Notes under the pieces: model-generated
What the model was told of the DNA's origin: nothing
Databases searched by the model: none
Seen by the model: only the letters and a program-made list of their open reading frames with translations
Made by a program: the position numbers and the translations under genes
Source of the DNA: Torymus aiolomorphi
Taxonomy: Eukaryota; Arthropoda; Insecta; Hymenoptera; Torymidae
Direction of reading: 5' to 3'
DNA: 64,000 nucleotides
Assembly (NCBI GenBank): GCA_036365515.1
Contig: CM070873.1
Span: forward strand, 67,267,529-67,331,528
Part shown: positions 34,321 to 46,094 of the stretch, piece after piece
Numbering within the stretch: the stretch's first letter is position 1
Layout: every line of letters starts with the position of its first letter

Positions 34321-35029
34321 AATACGAAGAGAAGAAAATGAAAAACAATAATTGATTTGCCTTTATGGTGATAATTTACTTGAAATATAATTAATAATTT
34401 ATATGAAAAGAATAAATAATGTTTCATATTTAGAGATACTGTGTTGATTTTAAATATTAAGAAGAAAACTGTCAATTAACTCCGCTATAAATATATAAAT
34501 ATGTTCATGATTACCGATATAAATTCCGATCATGAGCATAAGAAATAAAAATAATTACTTCGTTATAAGGAGTTTTATAAATAAGCATCATGTTGCCAGA
34601 TGTTTATAAATAAATTTCGTATTCTATTGACAATCATTTTATAGTGAAAAATTAAATTTAGAATACATTAAATTTATATCAATTTGTTATTCTTGAAATC
34701 GCAGTATCATATTGATCATTTAATATTGATAACTATATCCTTTAATAACACTAGCTAATAAGTAGTAGAGTAATGTAAGTCATGTAGTAATGTAGTATGT
34801 TGAGTAATGTGTAGTATAATAATAAGTAGAGTAATTGAGGAAGCTTGGTAGTACCTTAAGTCATATTTAATACTCCCTTCTCATATCAAAGCATTAGTAC
34901 ATTTCTTTAATTTGTCTTTTTACTGAAATATATTTGATGTTACGCAGACATTTACGAGCTGTATAGTTTGTACTGTAAAAATGATGGATTGATTATTTGA
35001 AATCGGAGAAATAAACATCTATTCTATAG
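34321..35029. other. AT-rich stretch with low-complexity GTAGTA patch
   Basis: A run of AGTAGTAGAGTAATGTA-like words lies at 34760-34840. No gene. Confidence 0.4.
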
Positions 35030-35510
35030 CTTCTTACACGAGCCCATAAAAGCCCAGGTACCTTAATTCGCTGCAAACAGCGCCAGCAAGCAACATCCAC
35101 AATACAACAATAAATCGCAATAAGTCCTGACAGTGCAACAACAGTATAAAACTCTCTCAATCGCTGCACGTACTGCACATACGACATGTCCCGCGCTGAC
35201 CCTTTCCCTTTTCTCAGAGGCTCGCGCGCGACACACTCGTAAAAACGACTCCTCGGAATCATCGGCGCTGCGCGCGCAAACTTGCCCGGCCACCTGTCGT
35301 CGTTCGCGATAAAATCCCGGCGACAAAGACGTGAGCGGCATGGAACGATCATTTACATTCATTTCGGGACGTTTACGAGCTGCGTGCCCGTATCGCCTGA
35401 AAAAATCCTCTTTTGTCGGACTACATCGCGTGTATCGTTATTAGCGAGTAGAGGAAAAAGTTCAGTAATGGAGGATTGAGAGCAGAGGTGATTGACGTTA
35501 CACGAAAATA
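35030..35510. other. GC/CpG-rich island
   Basis: Includes GGCTCGCGCGCGACACACTC and CATCGGCGCTGCGCGCGC. Frames of 119 and 99 codons on the minus strand overlap and show no domain. Confidence 0.4.
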
Positions 35511-36015
35511 GCATGCTAAGCTTGTTAATTGAAATGAGTTATGAAAGTTCGCTGTAGTGCTACCGCGACATTATTGAGTTAGCGTTTCTTCGGAAGATTC
35601 GTGATTTATTTGGAACGTTATGCTTATTTCGTTATATTAAGTGACTGGGTCTTACGACAGGATAATTGGATGGGTAATTTGAAATTTTATCTAATAAAGT
35701 ATTTTTATTTTAAATGTTATCACAAGATTTTATGGTTTGACACTAAATAAATATTTGTTTTATCGTAAAATTATATTTTTATTTCTCAAAGAGCACATTA
35801 TGTATAAAAATAAATGAGCTTTTCATTCAACTTCATAAATAAATAAGTACTTATGCAAAATGTGCTGTATACTGGGCGGTAGTTTGTACATGCATAAATA
35901 GCTGACAAAGAGCGTGTACATACAAAGCAGTCAAAATCTCGTTTGCGACATAATTTCCAGGAATTCCTTTCATTCTCCTCTATTTACACATTATGGACCA
36001 TAAATATTTGTTATG
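35511..36015. other. AT-rich spacer
   Basis: No gene recognised. Confidence 0.35.
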
Positions 36016-36200
36016 CTAACTATGATGCCATTGTTTATGATGATGATAAAGGACGAATAATAAAATAATACTAATTAGTGTTACGTATGAGAGGACGATA
36101 GAATGAATGAAATGAATAAGTCGCGTAAAAGATATGCGACGAGCGAGATTCGAACACACGGACCCGAGGTTTGTAGTTCCGCGCTCTACCACAACGCCGC
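36016..36200 (-). repeat. Candidate tRNA-derived SINE, copy 1
   Basis: The minus strand begins with a 65-nt tRNA-like head (36136-36200): acceptor-like GCGGCGT pairs with TCGTCGC (6 of 7), the A-box-like part is TGGTAGAGCGC, and the B-box part is GTTCGAATC in a T-arm-like stem. The D-arm is shortened and the anticodon arm is poor. The tail carries TACGTAACACTAATTAG, similar to the tail of the tRNA-like head at 62968. Small RNA polymerase III-type insertions would look like this. Confidence 0.45.
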
Positions 36201-36519
36201 GATGCTTGCTCGAGAGCATCGCGAGTGTCTTGTTCTTATCTTGAAGCGAACGCGTCAAGGCTCGGATGACGGTCGAGCTGAGCCCGTGACATTAGTATAT
36301 TAACTACAGAAAGATACGACCTTATTTCCTTACTTGAAGTATTTATTTTAGTATTGTAGAAGTATCTACACTCTATTTATATTGGTCTTATACCCGATTT
36401 CTTAAATATCTTTTAAAAATTCATTTTCTGACACGATGTTCAATTACTTTGGCGCTCTACTTCCAAAACATAGACGTTCGAACTTCCAAAATAAAAAGTA
36501 GTCACCTAGAATAAAGTTA
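36201..36519. other. Unassigned spacer
   Basis: No gene recognised. The first 90 bases are GC-richer, with a GCTCGAGAGCATCGCGAG segment. Confidence 0.3.
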
Positions 36520-36778
36520 ACTGAGAGAAGGATTTGTTTACTGTAAACATGGCATTGTAACTGTTAACATGCGTATGTTTAAATATGATCAAATATAGGC
36601 ATTGTAACAGTTAATATACCATATGTTACTGGTAAACATTGATATTTTAACAGTTACTATATTGGGTTTGACCGTCAAAATCTTCCCTATTCAAATATAC
36701 GATATTGTAACAGTTACAATATTGCAATTCTAATCAAATAGATAAATATGTTAACTATAACAATATTCTTCTCTCAGT
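36520..36778. repeat. Foldback element with TAACAGTTA subrepeats
   Basis: Ends AACTGAGAGAAGGATT and the inverted AATATTCTTCTCTCAGTG. The interior is made of repeated ATTGTAACAGTTA, GTTAACA and ATATTG palindromic words. About 259 bp. No coding capacity. Confidence 0.65.
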
Positions 36779-37771
36779 GTACAGAATCTTATAAAATTAT
36801 AAGTCACCGCTATTTTGGTTCCTTATAAAAGAAGTTTTATTACTAAAAATGATGGTTATCTGATTTGAGGATGTATCCTCGGTCAAAAAAACACACTATT
36901 ACAAATTAGTCAAAACCAACATTACCTATGGATAAAGAGTCATACCGCGATCTAGAGGAGCACTAAAGATTCTTGAATCTTGCAACTGAAAAATCATAAG
37001 GTTCTATTCCAGAACAATTTTATTTATTTATAGCAAAACATAAATTTGACTGACTACGAGAAATGTCTTTTTTCCTTAGCTTAAAAGGAGTTTTTTACCT
37101 TCCCCTAACGTGAAAGCTTTGTTCGAACTTATGTACCTTGACACCCACGAACTTTTATGCTTGAGCGAATACGTGAAAAGTTTCGAAAAGCTTGCACACC
37201 TCTCTCTTTCTCTTTTTCTCTATACCTCTATCTTTCTCTTTAGGAGAATTGAACGCGTTCGTCGGGAGTTTAAAACGGCTGGTCAACGAGCCGAATCGGC
37301 CGTCTGAATTATAAGACATGACGGAAATTACTACTTTTTCAATGATGGCAGGATTTACGTTGTTCTTCATTAGGTAAATGAAACTTTGCCCATCACGATT
37401 AATGAATATTTAACAGTAAGCGCTTAATTCGTGGAAGTTTTTTGTCAATGTAAATGGTAGAACTATGAAAGTGTACAACTGCCGAAATAAATAAAAGTTT
37501 GATTGTGATCAATTTAATAATAATATGTGACTATAACAGTCATAAAAGTATAACACTTTATTTTTATTTTCAATCGCGTTTAAAACCTCGTAATAATTCA
37601 ATGATTTATAATACCTAAAGAGCTTTTCAGTATTGTTTAATTGCATTTGCGTCACGACGGTATATTATGGATGATTGGCATGCTTTATAAGTACGTCAAA
37701 ACAAATCGATTGTTTCATAATAGAAGCAAACGTCATATTCACACGTAGGATAAAAAATTGAAATGAATATA
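36779..37771. other. AT-rich stretch, no gene
   Basis: A slightly GC-richer patch at 37100-37300 contains two overlapping antisense frames of 65-71 codons without domains. Confidence 0.35.
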
Positions 37772-38150
37772 TAGTACAATTCGATACTAGTGCGAAAAAG
37801 TGATTTTATCCTTGTGTGGATGTTTCCAAGGTCACACAAGGTCACACAAGGATAAAATCACTTTCTCGATCATATATCGAACCGTATTTTTGACATGACG
37901 TGTGCAAAGCTTGATTTAGCGCATGCTTTTTTTCAAGCATGGGAAAAATCGAGCTTTACATACAGAGTGTCAAAATAGTACATTTCAATACTAGTGCGTG
38001 AAAGTGATTTCACTTTTCGTGAAAATCACCTTCTTGCTCGTGTATCGAACAGTATTTTTTGACACAACGTGTACAAAGTTTGATTTAGCGCATACTTTTT
38101 TATTCGAGCGTGTGCGAAATCGAGCTTTGCGTACGGAGTATAAAAAAAAA
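37772..38150 (+). repeat. Two tandem copies of the ATACTAGTGCG hairpin repeat
   Basis: Each about 190-base unit begins with (TTC)GATACTAGTGCG or CAATACTAGTGCG, has a GTGATTTTATCC / GGATAAAATCAC stem (or a shortened version), then CGAACAGTATTTTTTGACAC, GATTTAGCGCAT and AATCGAGCTTTGCGTACGGA. The same family lies at 50025-50435. Confidence 0.65.
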
Positions 38151-38423
38151 TATCAGTGATGATGTGGTGAATACTGAATGTAAGTTGGGAAGTGTTATCA
38201 ATGCATAAATAACTAATTATTGGCGAAAGTAATAGTTAACTGGATAAAACTTTTCGCATATAACTACCGAAAGTAGGATTTTGGTTAGCCAGATAATCTA
38301 TAGATTTCTTCGTCTTTTCCTTCTTAGAAAGGATAAAGTTTGTAAATCTAAAAGCATTGCTAAAAAGTGATACTTTCAGTCAATTTATATCGAAAAGTTG
38401 GGTGAGCTTTTTATTATTTTTAG
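38151..38423. other. AT-rich spacer
   Basis: Nothing recognised. Confidence 0.3.
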
Positions 38424-38476
38424 GATGTTAGTACAGCGTTTAAAAAGATTCCTTTTTTAATTTGTACTAACATCCT
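38424..38476. repeat. Short inverted repeat
   Basis: AGGATGTTAGTAC and GTACTAACATCCT are perfect inverses around a 27-base loop. It directly abuts the next hairpin element. Confidence 0.7.
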
Positions 38477-38613
38477 AAATAGTACATTACGGTACAAGTG
38501 ACAAAAGTTGAAGTTCCGCCACTGCGTGAAGTTGGCGCCCGAGGCGAAGCCGAGGGCACCATATCACGCAGTGGCGGGCCTTGAAGTTTCGTCTCGTGTA
38601 CCGTATACTATTT
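38477..38613. repeat. AATAGTACATTACG hairpin element, copy 2
   Basis: Ends AAATAGTACATTACGGTACA and TGTACCGTATACTATTT. The inner stem is CCGCCACTGCGTGA / TCACGCAGTGGCGG and the tip is GCCCGAGGCGAAGCCGAGGGC. Sister of 21372-21507. Confidence 0.7.
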
Positions 38614-39031
38614 TTCTTGATGTCCGGTGGAAAGTACGTTTGCCACTGACAATGATAACGCACCCGACGGGCTCGAGAGCATTGAGTTCGATGCCCACCC
38701 CCGGCATTTGCGGCACGAGCGCAGCGAGTGCTGCTGGTCGGGAAGGGGGGGGGGGCATCGAAAATATCACGTGCATAATTTTAATAAGTGAATTTTACTG
38801 AAGATCATGTAAAATATTTTTATTTTACGTGCAATTGTTACAATTGTTACACGTACAATTATTAAACATGCGGTACTTTTGCTCCATTTGCAGCAACATA
38901 GTCAACTACTTTATTTGTATCTGAAAAAATAAATGATCACTCAAGAAGAAATTCTCACAAAAAGTGCGACATTATTAACGAACAATCTTTTATCCATTTC
39001 ATAAATTAAAGCAATATAAATCACTTGTATA
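38614..39031. other. Unassigned, with a GC-rich hairpin-like patch
   Basis: At 38640-38770 the sequence has CACGAGCGCAGCGAGTGCTG and a G-run near 38746-38755, resembling the loop of the GC hairpin class. The remainder is AT-rich. Confidence 0.35.
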
Positions 39032-39201
39032 CCCGATGGGTCGCAGGGCCGCATTGATTCTGACAATGCATACCCCGTTAGTGACTGTCACACATAATAT
39101 TTAAATCGTTAACATACCTCGAAAATGATATGAACATTCAAAAGGTTATGTGTGAGTGCCACTAACGGGACATGCATTGATAGAATCAATGTCCATCGGG
39201 C
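39032..39201. repeat. 170-bp inverted repeat
   Basis: Left CCCGATGGGTCGCAGGGCCG, CATTGATTCTGACAATGCAT and CCCCGTTAGTGACTGTCACA pair with right TGTGAGTGCCACTAACGGGA, ATGCATTGATAGAATCAATG and CCATCGGGCG. The centre is AT-rich. It could be a MITE. Confidence 0.7.
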
Positions 39202-40459
39202 GTACCTTGATGATCAGAAGTGATAGTTTTTGTTGTAAATATAGGTTAATGACTTTGAATATGTTGACAAAACCTCTAAAACAATCTATTAATAAAGTCT
39301 ACAGTTGCCTAGTTACCAACTCAGAATCAATGGTTAAATGTCCTTCTTTCGTCATCGAAAACAATGGCGAAACCACGTACTTTCCACCAGGGCATCAAGA
39401 AAAATAATAAAAACTTTACCCAATTTTTCTACATAAATTGACTGAAAGTATTACGTTTTAGTAATGCGTTTTAACAACAATATGAGGACTAGCTTCTAAG
39501 AAAAGCTTTGTAATATAGTGCAAATAAAAAAGGATTATAATATCAAATTGAAATATTTTTTTGAAAATATATAAAAAAAAATAGAAAGAAAATAGAAAAA
39601 AAATATAGGGAATTCGTTGTTTTGCATTTTGATGACTGCGACGGAGTGCAGCTCGGCAGAATCGAGCAGATGAACAAAGCAGACTAATGCGCCAGCGATC
39701 AGAATTGGACCGGCATGGACTTTTTTATGACCGTATGCGGATTAGTGGCATATCCGGTGTTGTGGTGAAACACAGGGACTTTTCGAGTGTTTTTGTGCGT
39801 TTATGAATGCTCAAGTTATTGTATGCACAAATAATAATAAATATTATTATTTAACAATTATTATTAATAATTAATAATTTAGAAATTATTGTAAAGACAT
39901 AAATGCCAAATTTTAAATTTGAATTTTTCCGCCAAATATGAGCCGCTGGCCAAAGCCTAGTTCGTGTGCCACCGCACCGCCAGGCGGCGCACCTCCTCCC
40001 TGTAGCCTCCCGTACCTAAGTAAGCTGGCCCGAGGGGATATAGAGTGATGATATATCGTTAAATGTATACATTTCTTATGGGCCTCTCCCATTCGTTGGC
40101 TACAATAGATAGTTCTAGTTTCGTTATAAATCGAGTAGACGGGAAACGTGCGTGTTCCCCCGCAACAAATTTAAGCGAATTAACAATGCGATGCATTGTC
40201 AAAGGTACGTAGCGAAACGAACTAGCACTAAATTGCGCCGGCATTGTTCTAGTTGAATTGATACCGATCCGCGAAGGCGAAGATTCACAAAGCGACTGGC
40301 GGAGCGAAGCGACATATCACGTAAACAAACATGAAAACAAAAGAATAACAGTCGATTTATCGAACACGGCTATTAGACACGGTAGCGCCATCTATGGGAT
40401 GTAAAAGCATAGTAAATAATATTAAATATATTAACTTATTAATAACTTATTTTTACTCA
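39202..40459. other. Unassigned stretch
   Basis: No gene recognised. Moderately GC-rich patches lie at 39640-39730, 39950-40030 and 40260-40320 (GGCGGAGCGAAGCGAC). The rest is AT-rich. Confidence 0.35.
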
Positions 40460-40820
40460 TCTACTCTTAAAAAAACAATGGCCGGATGTTGTGAAGCATT
40501 TAAAGGTTGATTCTATAAATTATATATTCTATATATTCCTTATAGATAGATATATATTCTATATATATCTATCTATAAGGAATAGGCGCGAAAATTCGCT
40601 ACTTCCGCTACATTTAAATTTTTGAAATTGAATTTTTATTCTATACTATTTAAAACTAAATAATCAAATCAAATTACAATAAAAAGATTAATCGTTTCAT
40701 GCTTCAAAAAATTATCTGATTATCCTATCATTTAAACTAATTAAAATAAAATCATAACGAAAAATTACATAACCCCAAAAACAAAATGGTACGCGCGCAG
40801 CGCGTTTGGATTTTGCTAGT
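40460..40820 (+). mobile_element. Non-autonomous Helitron, copy B
   Basis: The 5' end TCTACTCTTAAAAAAACAAT is preceded by A. The 3' end has ACGCGCGCAGCGCGT, a palindrome able to form the Helitron terminal hairpin, followed 11 bases later by CTAG and a flanking T. Insertion between A and T is as expected of Helitrons. The interior includes a local palindrome around 40545-40580 (CTATATATCTATCTATAAGG with its inverse). No Rep/helicase is encoded. A 19-base direct repeat, TAATAACTTATTTTTACTC, flanks both sides. Confidence 0.75.
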
Positions 40821-41594
40821 AATAACTTATTTTTACTCTAGCCAGCCATTTTTGCTACAACTGCGGTGTGCGCCAAGTTTCCCGGCGCAATTACTCCTGC
40901 AGTGTGTGTGGGTGCATGCTTATGTGTGTGTGTGTGTGTACGGAAGCCCGTATGGGTCACCACTCACACAGTCGGCGCGCGCACTTTCGTTGCGTGCTCT
41001 CAGTGAGTGCGAGCACTTTTTCGAAAGAAAACATAACCTAAAGTGTCTGGATACATCATCAAATTTTGATATTAAGGACTTAGGGAGTGTTCGATAAAAT
41101 CAGAGGAACCCTAGCCATTTTAGCCGAACAAGGAGTAGTAATATCTGCGGAGCAGTCATTCAGGAAGATTCGCGAACAAGTTCGGCAGTTACCGCTGATC
41201 TGTTTAGCGAATGTAATAATAGTGAAATTAACCGACATGCTCGAAATCATTGATCATACCCGAACCTTGTTTTAGTAAAAGTATTTTAATTTTAGAAACG
41301 TTTATTTAATATTATTTTGATATAAAAATATTTAAGAAATTGAGGCTATTTATTATTGTAATATTAATAAACAGAGTTGAAATCATTTTAAATTAACATA
41401 GCCAATTTCTAAAAATGGGGTTTTATATAATTTTTAAATGTTTGTCTTCATAGTTAAATATTAAAGGTATTGAAAATAATACAATTTAAAAAATGAAGTT
41501 GAATTTTTTTTCTCTTAATTTTAAAAGATGTTAATAACACTCAGACTTTAAGGTACTAATAACATCAGCCTTCGAGGATGTTTCCTTAAAATTG
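40821..41594. other. Unassigned stretch
   Basis: Holds a short (GT)n at 40921-40938 and two open frames of 103 and 62 codons at 40786-41275 with no recognisable domain. The 3' part is AT-rich. Confidence 0.35.
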
Positions 41595-42880
41595 TTGGGT
41601 GTTGGAATTAATTCGTAGCGTTTTGCAAGAGATGGCACAAGTAATACACTATTTCGTTGTTACCTACAGTAATGTATACATCGTAAACAGCTAACATAGG
41701 ACGCCATTTGCTGTACATAACCTTTTTTCAAATCATAAATAACAACACTTTATAATTTATTGAATATGTCAAAATTTGTGCCGAATAAAGTGTTTTTCCG
41801 GGGAGTTTTGCTTCATTACTTAATATGAACAAAAGTGTAGCTGCAGCTCATCGTATTTTAGTGGAAGTGTACGGTGAACATGCTCTAACTGAGCAAACGT
41901 TTCGGAAGTGGTTTGCACATTTTAAAGCTGGTGATTTCGACTTGGATGACGAGGAGCGACCTGGTCAGCCAAAAAAATTTGAAGATAATGATTTGGAGGC
42001 ATTGCTCAATGAAGACTCATGTCAAACACTTAAAGAATTATCTACGTCATTGGGAGTTGACTTATCAACAGTGGAAAAACATCTTAAAAGTTTGGGCATG
42101 ATTCAGAAGGAAGGATATTGGGTCCCACGTGAATTGAAACCAAGGGATATTGAGAGACGTTTTTTCACGTGAGAACTGCTGCTCCAACTACAGAAAAGAA
42201 AATGTTTTTTGCATCGAATTGTTACCGGTGATAAAAAGTGGATCCATTATGACAATCCGAAGCGCAGAAAGTCATGGGTTAAGCCCGGCGAACCATCAAC
42301 ATCAGTGGCAAAGTCAAATATCAATGGGTCAAAGCTCCTGCTCTGTATTTGGTGTGATGAGAGGGGTGTCATTTACTACGAACTCCTAAACCCGCATGAA
42401 ACCGTAACTGGGGATCTCTAAAAACTGCAACTGATGCGCTTGAGCCGTTTATTGAAAGAAAAACGGTCGGAATACTCCGAAAGACACGAAAAAGTTATTT
42501 TGCTGCACGACAATGCTCGCCCACACGTTGCAAAACCGGTAAAAACATACCTGGAAACACTTAAATGGGAGGTGCTACCGTACCCGCCGTATTCTCCAGA
42601 TATTGCTCCTAGCGACTACCACTTGTTTCGATCAATGGCTCATAGCTTGTATGAGCAGAAGTTCGCATCTTATGAAGATTGTAAAAAATGGATCGATTCG
42701 TGGATTTTATCTAAAGACGAAGAGTTCTTCCGACGCGATATTCGTTCACTGCCCGAAAGATGGTCAAAAGTAGTAGAAAGAGACGGGCAATACTTTAATT
42801 AATGTATTTTTTGATTTTCATATGAAATAAATAATATTTTTTCATTAAAGAAAACGCTACGAATTAATTCCAACACCCAA
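41595..42880 (+). mobile_element. Full-length mariner transposon
   Basis: A 1286-bp element with 30-bp terminal inverted repeats, 41595-41624 and 42851-42880, which are perfect inverses (outer part TTGGGTGTTGGAATTAATTC). The right flank is TA, the mariner target site. The left flank is TG, so one copy of the target duplication has changed. Element length and layout are typical of mariner. Intact ends mean it could still be mobilised by a related enzyme, although its own gene is dead. Confidence 0.95.
41766..42802 (+). pseudogene. Mariner transposase (DD34D), disabled
   Basis: The reading starts at ATG 41766 (MSKFVPNKV) and would give about 345 residues, the normal length. A single missing base near 41820 shifts the frame just before MNKS at 41825. 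In-frame stops are at 42170-42172 (TGA after RRFFT) and 42419-42421 (TAA after TGDL). The N-terminal helix-turn-helix region is recognisable (HALTEQTFRKWFAHFKAGDF), as is the linker WVPRELKPRDIE. Catalytic residues are present: D in VTGDKKW (42230), D in LLHDNARPH (42509) and D in SPDIAPSDYHLF (42614), the last two separated by 34 residues. The enzyme would cut and paste the element at TA sites. This copy cannot make full-length protein. Confidence 0.95.
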
Positions 42881-42882
42881 TA

Positions 42883-43329
42883 GATTTCACTAAAATGTCC
42901 TTCGATTACTTGCAATAACCATCTCATGTATTCAGAATGAGTTATATAGAGAGAACAATCATTAAAAGTAGGTTTTAGCTTCATCATAGAACTGAATTTT
43001 ATAACTCATATTATCAAGGAGCGCGGGAGCGCTTCGAAGGCAAGTATAGAAGAAGCCTGAAGGAGCGACCCGTGCTACTTATACATTGAAATGGGTTTGC
43101 GAGAAATTCAATGCGCCTATATACGTATTAGATTTGTTTGAACTATATTAACATGTACTGTTAATCGAAAGCCATTTCATTGCTCTACTCAAATCGAAAG
43201 GTTTCATTTAAAAAGATTGTCCCGTCCCCCAAAAGATTTAGAGATCTGAACATTTTTTATGTACTATTTCCGATTCTCCATATTCTTCAGTCAGCACAAA
43301 CTATACATTTTTGTCTGACCGACTGGTAA
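42883..43329. other. Unassigned spacer
   Basis: A small GC-richer patch at 43015-43075 includes GGAGCGCGGGAGCGCTTCG. No gene. Confidence 0.3.
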
Positions 43330-43426
43330 AAGAGAGAAGAGAGAGAGAGAGAAGAGAGGGAGAGAGAGAGAGAGAGGGAAAGAAAGAAGAGCGGCGGAGA
43401 TAGAGAGAAAGAGAGATCCGTATATA

Positions 43427-43511
<85 letters not shown>
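43330..43511. repeat. (GA)n followed by (AT)n microsatellites
   Basis: Interrupted GA-rich tract at 43330-43415, then AT repeat at about 43427-43511 (about 40 units). Frames of Tyr-Ile and Ser-Leu repeats here are artefacts. Confidence 0.9.
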
Positions 43512-43514
<3 letters not shown>

Positions 43515-43935
43515 GGCCAATCAACCTAACCTTGTTATTTTATGTATACATAAAATAACTTTCAATATTACGCATTAGTCCGTATACAATCATCATTTAT
43601 ACAAGTTATGTTCAAGACTTTTTACATCATTGAAATCGGATTTAAATTGACTTGGTGTATATTATATGTATATTCAGATATATTTTCAGATAAGTAGGAA
43701 ACTTTTATTATAAAATAAAAAAAATAATGTTATTAATATAAGTTATTGTTACTTTGTGAAATCTTTTTTTTTGTTACAGATTATTATATCAGAACAAGGA
43801 TAATTGACAAGTAGATTATGATGCATGCTTCGTGTGTTATCTATATATGGATTGGGAGTATATGCTTGTGTCCCTAACATCATATGAATCAAAACTCGAG
43901 CACTTATGCTCCTCTTGTTGAAAACTAGTTAACTT
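43512..43935. other. AT-rich spacer
   Basis: No gene recognised. Confidence 0.3.
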
Positions 43936-44372
43936 GAGAAAACTAGTTATTCCAATTTATCAATATTTTTCAGCTTGGCTCCTATCCTACTACTATCACA
44001 AGCAGAAACGGGATATTCGTTTTTCTCTCGTCGAGCTACCCCAGATAAAGTACAAAACGATTTTTGTACGTAGACGGTAGGATGTTATGCGGCTTGCCGA
44101 CGCTTCGGTTACATTACGAATTAATTACTTATCCAGATTACAATTGGTTGTGCTTTATAACCGATACTACATAAAATATCCAATATTCATACTTTTAGGG
44201 ACCTGCTAATGATGTTTATATGCAACAGTCTGATTCCCTTTATATTCATAAACAACAGAAACCTATTTTGCAAATTTCAAAATGGAGCTCAATTCCTTTA
44301 TGTAAATCAATAAATATTAAAAAAGAAAGCAGAACTCTTGTTCTTTAGTATTTACATATCATACATGTTGTT
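43936..44372 (+). repeat. Segmental duplication, copy 1 (79-bp deletion)
   Basis: Nearly identical to 44731-45246, from GAGAAAACTAGTTATTCC to CATACATGTTGTT. Only a few substitutions are visible (for example CTCTCGTC versus CCTCGTC). This copy lacks 79 bases present in copy 2 after TTTTTGTACGTAG. Confidence 0.9.
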
Positions 44373-44730
44373 ATTATCACATCTGTTTTAATTTATTCTG
44401 GAAAATGCAAAAACTGTATTTTTTATATTGAACTAAATATTTGATAATAAATTTATAAATACATTCTGAGATAGGAATGCCAAATATTTCTCGTGTTACT
44501 TTTCAAAGTGTATTTGTATATGAATAGTAGGAATCGAAAGCATCTTCATTGTAAAGTTAGAAGTTTGTGTTGAAATTTATAAATGACTGTTTTCACCTTA
44601 TTCGGCAAATCAGGATGAATATCTGCTCTCTCAAATCAACAGATATGGTACTGATGGGATGTATGGATTCTAGGCGCTATTACGAACAAAAAAGGTCTCT
44701 TGAAATTTTGTCTTAAAGACCATATTTTCA
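44373..44730. other. AT-rich spacer between duplicates
   Basis: No gene recognised. Confidence 0.3.
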
Positions 44731-45246
44731 GAGAAAACTAGTTATTCCAATTTATCAATATTTTTCAGCTTGGCTCCTATCCTACTACTATCACAAGCAG
44801 AAACGGGATATTCGTTTTTCCCTCGTCGAGCTACCCCAGATAAAGTACAAAACGATTTTTGTACGTAGCCTAAAAGCCGAGATATCAAAGATTTCGCAAG
44901 TACGGTTGATTTTAATCTATAATAACAGTATTGAGATCGACCGCTCGACGGTAGGATGTTATGCGGCTTGCCGACGCTTCGGTTACATTATGAATTAATT
45001 ACTTATCCAGATTACAATTGGTTGTGCTTTATAACCGATACTACATAAAATATCCAATATTCATACTTTTAGGGACCTGCTAATGATGTTTATATGCAAA
45101 AGTCTGATTCCCTTTATATTCATAAACAACAGAAACCTATTTTGCAAATTTCAAAATGGAGCTCAATTCCTTTATGTAAATCAATAAATATTAAAAAAGA
45201 AAGCAGAACTCTTGTTCTTTAGTATTTACATATCACACATGTTGTT
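44731..45246 (+). repeat. Segmental duplication, copy 2
   Basis: Same sequence as 43936-44372 plus the 79-base segment (CCTAAAAGCCGAGATATCAA onward to the GCTCG before ACGGTAGG). Frames are short. It could be part of an unrecognised element. Confidence 0.9.
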
Positions 45247-45319
45247 CCCACACAGCATGAAAGAAAACTGAAATAATTACATGAAATAATTCATGAATTA
45301 ATACATTGAAATGATTTAG
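45247..45319. other. Short spacer
   Basis: AT-rich. The last bases, ATGATTTAG, abut the family A terminus. Confidence 0.3.
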
Positions 45320-45925
45320 GGCCGAATCCATCTCAAATCAGACAGCCCGCGTATGCCTATTTCACCTATCATGTTGAAATAAAAATATTTATGTTCTACT
45401 CGAAAAAATATTTTACACGTGTTTTTTTATTTTTTTGTTTCATCAAAATTTCATGCGTTCAGCGATACCGAAAAATTCCGAGAAAATTCTTTCATTGAGA
45501 AAAAAAATTTTCAATGTGATTTTCAGACTGCTATTGTTTCAGCAGTTTTTCAAGCTTTTAAACGTGTAACACATAATTTCACTCAGTTTTGAGCCCTCTT
45601 TAACGGCCTTAATGTCATTTTCAAAAAAAATAAAAAATCCACGAGCTATGCACTTTTTACTGAAAAATTCATTTTTAGAGAAGTGCCTTTTTCTCGAAAA
45701 CCCCATGTTTTTTTTGCACAATTTTTGTTGTCGTGATAGAGGACGGTAATGCCTAGCTAGACGTATTTGTGAGATTCGGTACTTTTTCCCTGGGATAGCG
45801 ATCACTAATGAGATAACACACAAACAAATTTTTCACGCTTAACGCTTATATATAGTCAATGATATTAGAGTCAATGTAAAGGTATTTATCTTTGTGCGTA
45901 TGTAATATACATGTACGTGCGCCTA
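45320..45925 (+). repeat. Left long terminal inverted repeat of family A
   Basis: About 605 bases, non-coding, with scattered single-base differences from the right arm. The 94-codon minus-strand frame inside it is a by-product of the repeat. Confidence 0.85.
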
Positions 45926-46094
45926 CTTATAGGAGTATATGTACTAGTACATTTGTCCGCTAGATGGATATGGTTTGACTTAACATTTACAAAGAAAAGT
46001 TCGGTTTCTGCTATATATCACACATCTCGTCTTATTTAAAACCATCATCTTTTGGAAAATTATTACATATTTACACCTTATCAACTCAACTACG

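Noticed and set aside
33824..34348. 174-codon minus-strand frame and overlapping 142-codon plus-strand frame
   Set aside because: They lie on the same bases in opposite strands in GC-rich DNA, with no domain, homology or splice context; long frames are expected from low stop-codon density.
36136..36200. Functional tRNA gene
   Set aside because: Acceptor and B box are good, but the D arm is shortened and the anticodon stem does not pair, so it is called a SINE-like head.
40786..41275. Short host gene made of two frames near the Helitron
   Set aside because: The first frame begins inside the Helitron end and neither shows a domain.
43287..43524. Frames encoding Tyr-Ile and Ser-Leu repeats
   Set aside because: Direct translation of (AT)n and (GA)n microsatellites; the same holds at 62415-62690, 23012-23296 and 31991-32437.
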